In this document: positions 62,430-64,000 of the stretch, one piece after another
Layout of the letters: the number at the start of each line of letters is the position of its first letter
How positions within the stretch are numbered: position 1 is the stretch's first letter
DNA from: Fasciolopsis buskii
Taxonomy: Eukaryota > Platyhelminthes > Trematoda > Plagiorchiida > Fasciolidae
Assembly: GCA_008360955.1 (NCBI GenBank)
Contig: LUCM01006694.1
Coordinates: 138,521 to 202,520, forward strand
Reading direction: 5' to 3'
Length of the DNA: 64,000 bases
The notes under the pieces: generated by a model
Seen by the model: the letters and a program-made list of their open reading frames with translations, nothing else
The model's database searches: none
Told to the model about the DNA's origin: nothing
Translations under genes and position numbers: made by a program

Positions 62430-64000
62430 TTGTGAATTGCCCTCCGGTACCGACTGAAAGCAAGCTGGAAAGCACCTGAAAAGGCCACCACAGAAGGAAC
62501 CGAATTTAGATAGGGTTCGTTGGCCCCTAACATGTTCATTCTGATTTAAGTTGGGTGTTTTTAGGCTCCTAGATGACTACTCGCCTTGAGAAAACCTCGA
62601 AATAACTCCAAACGTTCATGCGCTGCGAGTAGTCTGTCACGATTGTCCTACTCGGTGTCTTTTGGAGGCGATGCTTTCAAAGTTTGAGGAGGTAGACGAT
62701 TGATCGACGTTCTCCACTAGTTTGCTTCTTCTTATAGGATCTATCCAGGGAAGACAGCTAAACCTTGATTCCAAACTAATCACGATCATCTTGCGTAAAG
62801 ACGATCCCATGCCCACCGGCCTCCGTGGCGGAGGAGTTTAATGGGTATCCAGAATGTGTAGTATTAACCGACGAATTTTAGGATCAAGCAGTTGGTAATC
62901 AGCCCTGATTGAGTTACAGGACCTTCAAATCGTGTAGCTACATTTTTGGTTTCAGTGGAGGCTACTTGCTGATACCGAAAGTCCAAGACCACGTTGCTTC
63001 GGTGCGATGAGCCATACAGATGTGAAGCCCGACTATTCCCAGAAGAACACGAATGACTGTCAAACTCCTGTAACGTCGACAGAATAACACATGGGCTTGG
63101 GGCTGAACCGAATGCAAACCCGCGGACAAATACGAGGTCAGCCAGGTGCCCTAGACAGCTGACTGGGTTAAATTAGTCTGATTTTGGGACACCCTCTCAG
63201 AAGGCAGCGGGGATGGTATTCGCTCTGAGGAAAACGGAATAGACCTATTTAAACCATTTGATTACGACAAATAAACGAATGAGAAACCGTCGCGTTGAGC
63301 GGCCAGAGGGCATTTGATCGTTCCCGCTTGTTTAGGTCAGCTGGGCGACCGACTGATGGTACTACAGATACCCACCGCGATAATCGTAGATTTGCTAAGT
63401 AAGCGGTAATAATTGTATCTGGAAGCGAGTTTCCCTCCGTTAGAAAAACAGCGATCTGTTGTCCCTCAAGCGGGGTGAAGAATAGGGCCCTAGGTATGAC
63501 TGAAGTCAGCTACAATGATGTGCAAGTTGTCGTCCGGGAAAGAACAAGATATTACGGTACCTCTAAAAAGATTAGGTAGTGTGCTGTAGGCAACGCAGAA
63601 CCACTTGTGAATACGTCCCGATTTTGTTTGTGTGAAGGCAAATGATTTTTTTGCTAAGTATGTTCGAATCGACATGGGAATATAGAAGAAGCGATTGAAC
63701 ACCGAGCATCCAGAGGAAAAAAACGACCGTGGAAGGAACAGTCGATTTGGGAGTCTGTAATATTTCACACGTCGTATTCTGAGAAAGTTGTAGAGGATGT
63801 GTTAAGTGGACAATGTTGAAATAGATATTCACTCAATATTGGCAGTTTCGGTCTTTTGGTAACATCGTGTTTCCTAATGGTCCACTTCTAATCCTGTACT
63901 CATGGTGTGCAGTTGCCATTCAGATCGTTTGCACATGAATGATCACTAGAATCTGCAATTTCCTGCTTGCCAACTTGTGCAAAACTCGTCTTTCGTTGCT
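62430..64000. other. Anonymous stretch to the window end
   Basis: No supported gene. Broken frames around 62600-63200 have the look of an old repeat but match no other region in the window. Confidence 0.4.

Noticed and set aside
1..64000. CRISPR arrays, rRNA genes, bacterial operons
   Set aside because: No spaced direct repeats, no rRNA-like blocks, no operon-like gene packing; all tandem repeats are microsatellites.

Overview
The window looks like nuclear DNA from a flatworm, most likely a digenean trematode (fluke). Three decayed pieces of a non-LTR retrotransposon carry the endonuclease/reverse-transcriptase wording familiar from trematode RTE-like LINEs. There is also a small family of tRNA-derived SINE-like repeats, plus dense microsatellites, very long introns and candidate 27-39 bp micro-introns. 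No bacterial, plasmid or phage organisation is visible. The species cannot be fixed from sequence alone.

Layout. 1-3000: a rotten LINE on the + strand. 3000-7880: mostly anonymous DNA with two SINE copies and one weak signal-peptide-like exon. 7887-57208: best read as one large + strand gene. Three long open exons (7887-8466, 33482-33980, 56047-57208) have GT-AG edges and mutually compatible phases, are joined by introns of about 25 kb and 22 kb, and encode a Ser/Thr/Pro/Asn/His-rich, apparently disordered protein whose C-terminus and 3' UTR lie at 57-58.6 kb. Its 5' end is not identified.

Inside the first giant intron, on the opposite strand, lies the best small gene: a six-exon model (28395 down to 27027) that reads continuously as a 245-residue, cysteine-free protein. 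Upstream of it, at 29.1 kb, is a GC-rich patch with a perfect CRE palindrome. Small + strand exon candidates follow at 29.6 and 30.1-30.6 kb. The same intron carries a second LINE fragment, two further SINE copies and one copy each of two anonymous repeat pairs. The second giant intron carries another anonymous repeat copy, a third LINE fragment and most of the microsatellites.

57.2-64 kb: 3' UTR with CA and CAAC/CAAA repeats, then DNA with no convincing gene except a weak two-exon candidate on the minus strand at 61.6-62.0 kb.

Limits: all gene models here are read by eye from frames and splice signals, without transcripts or searches. Short candidate exons given 0.2-0.4 could easily be chance open frames. 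I recognised no gene by name.
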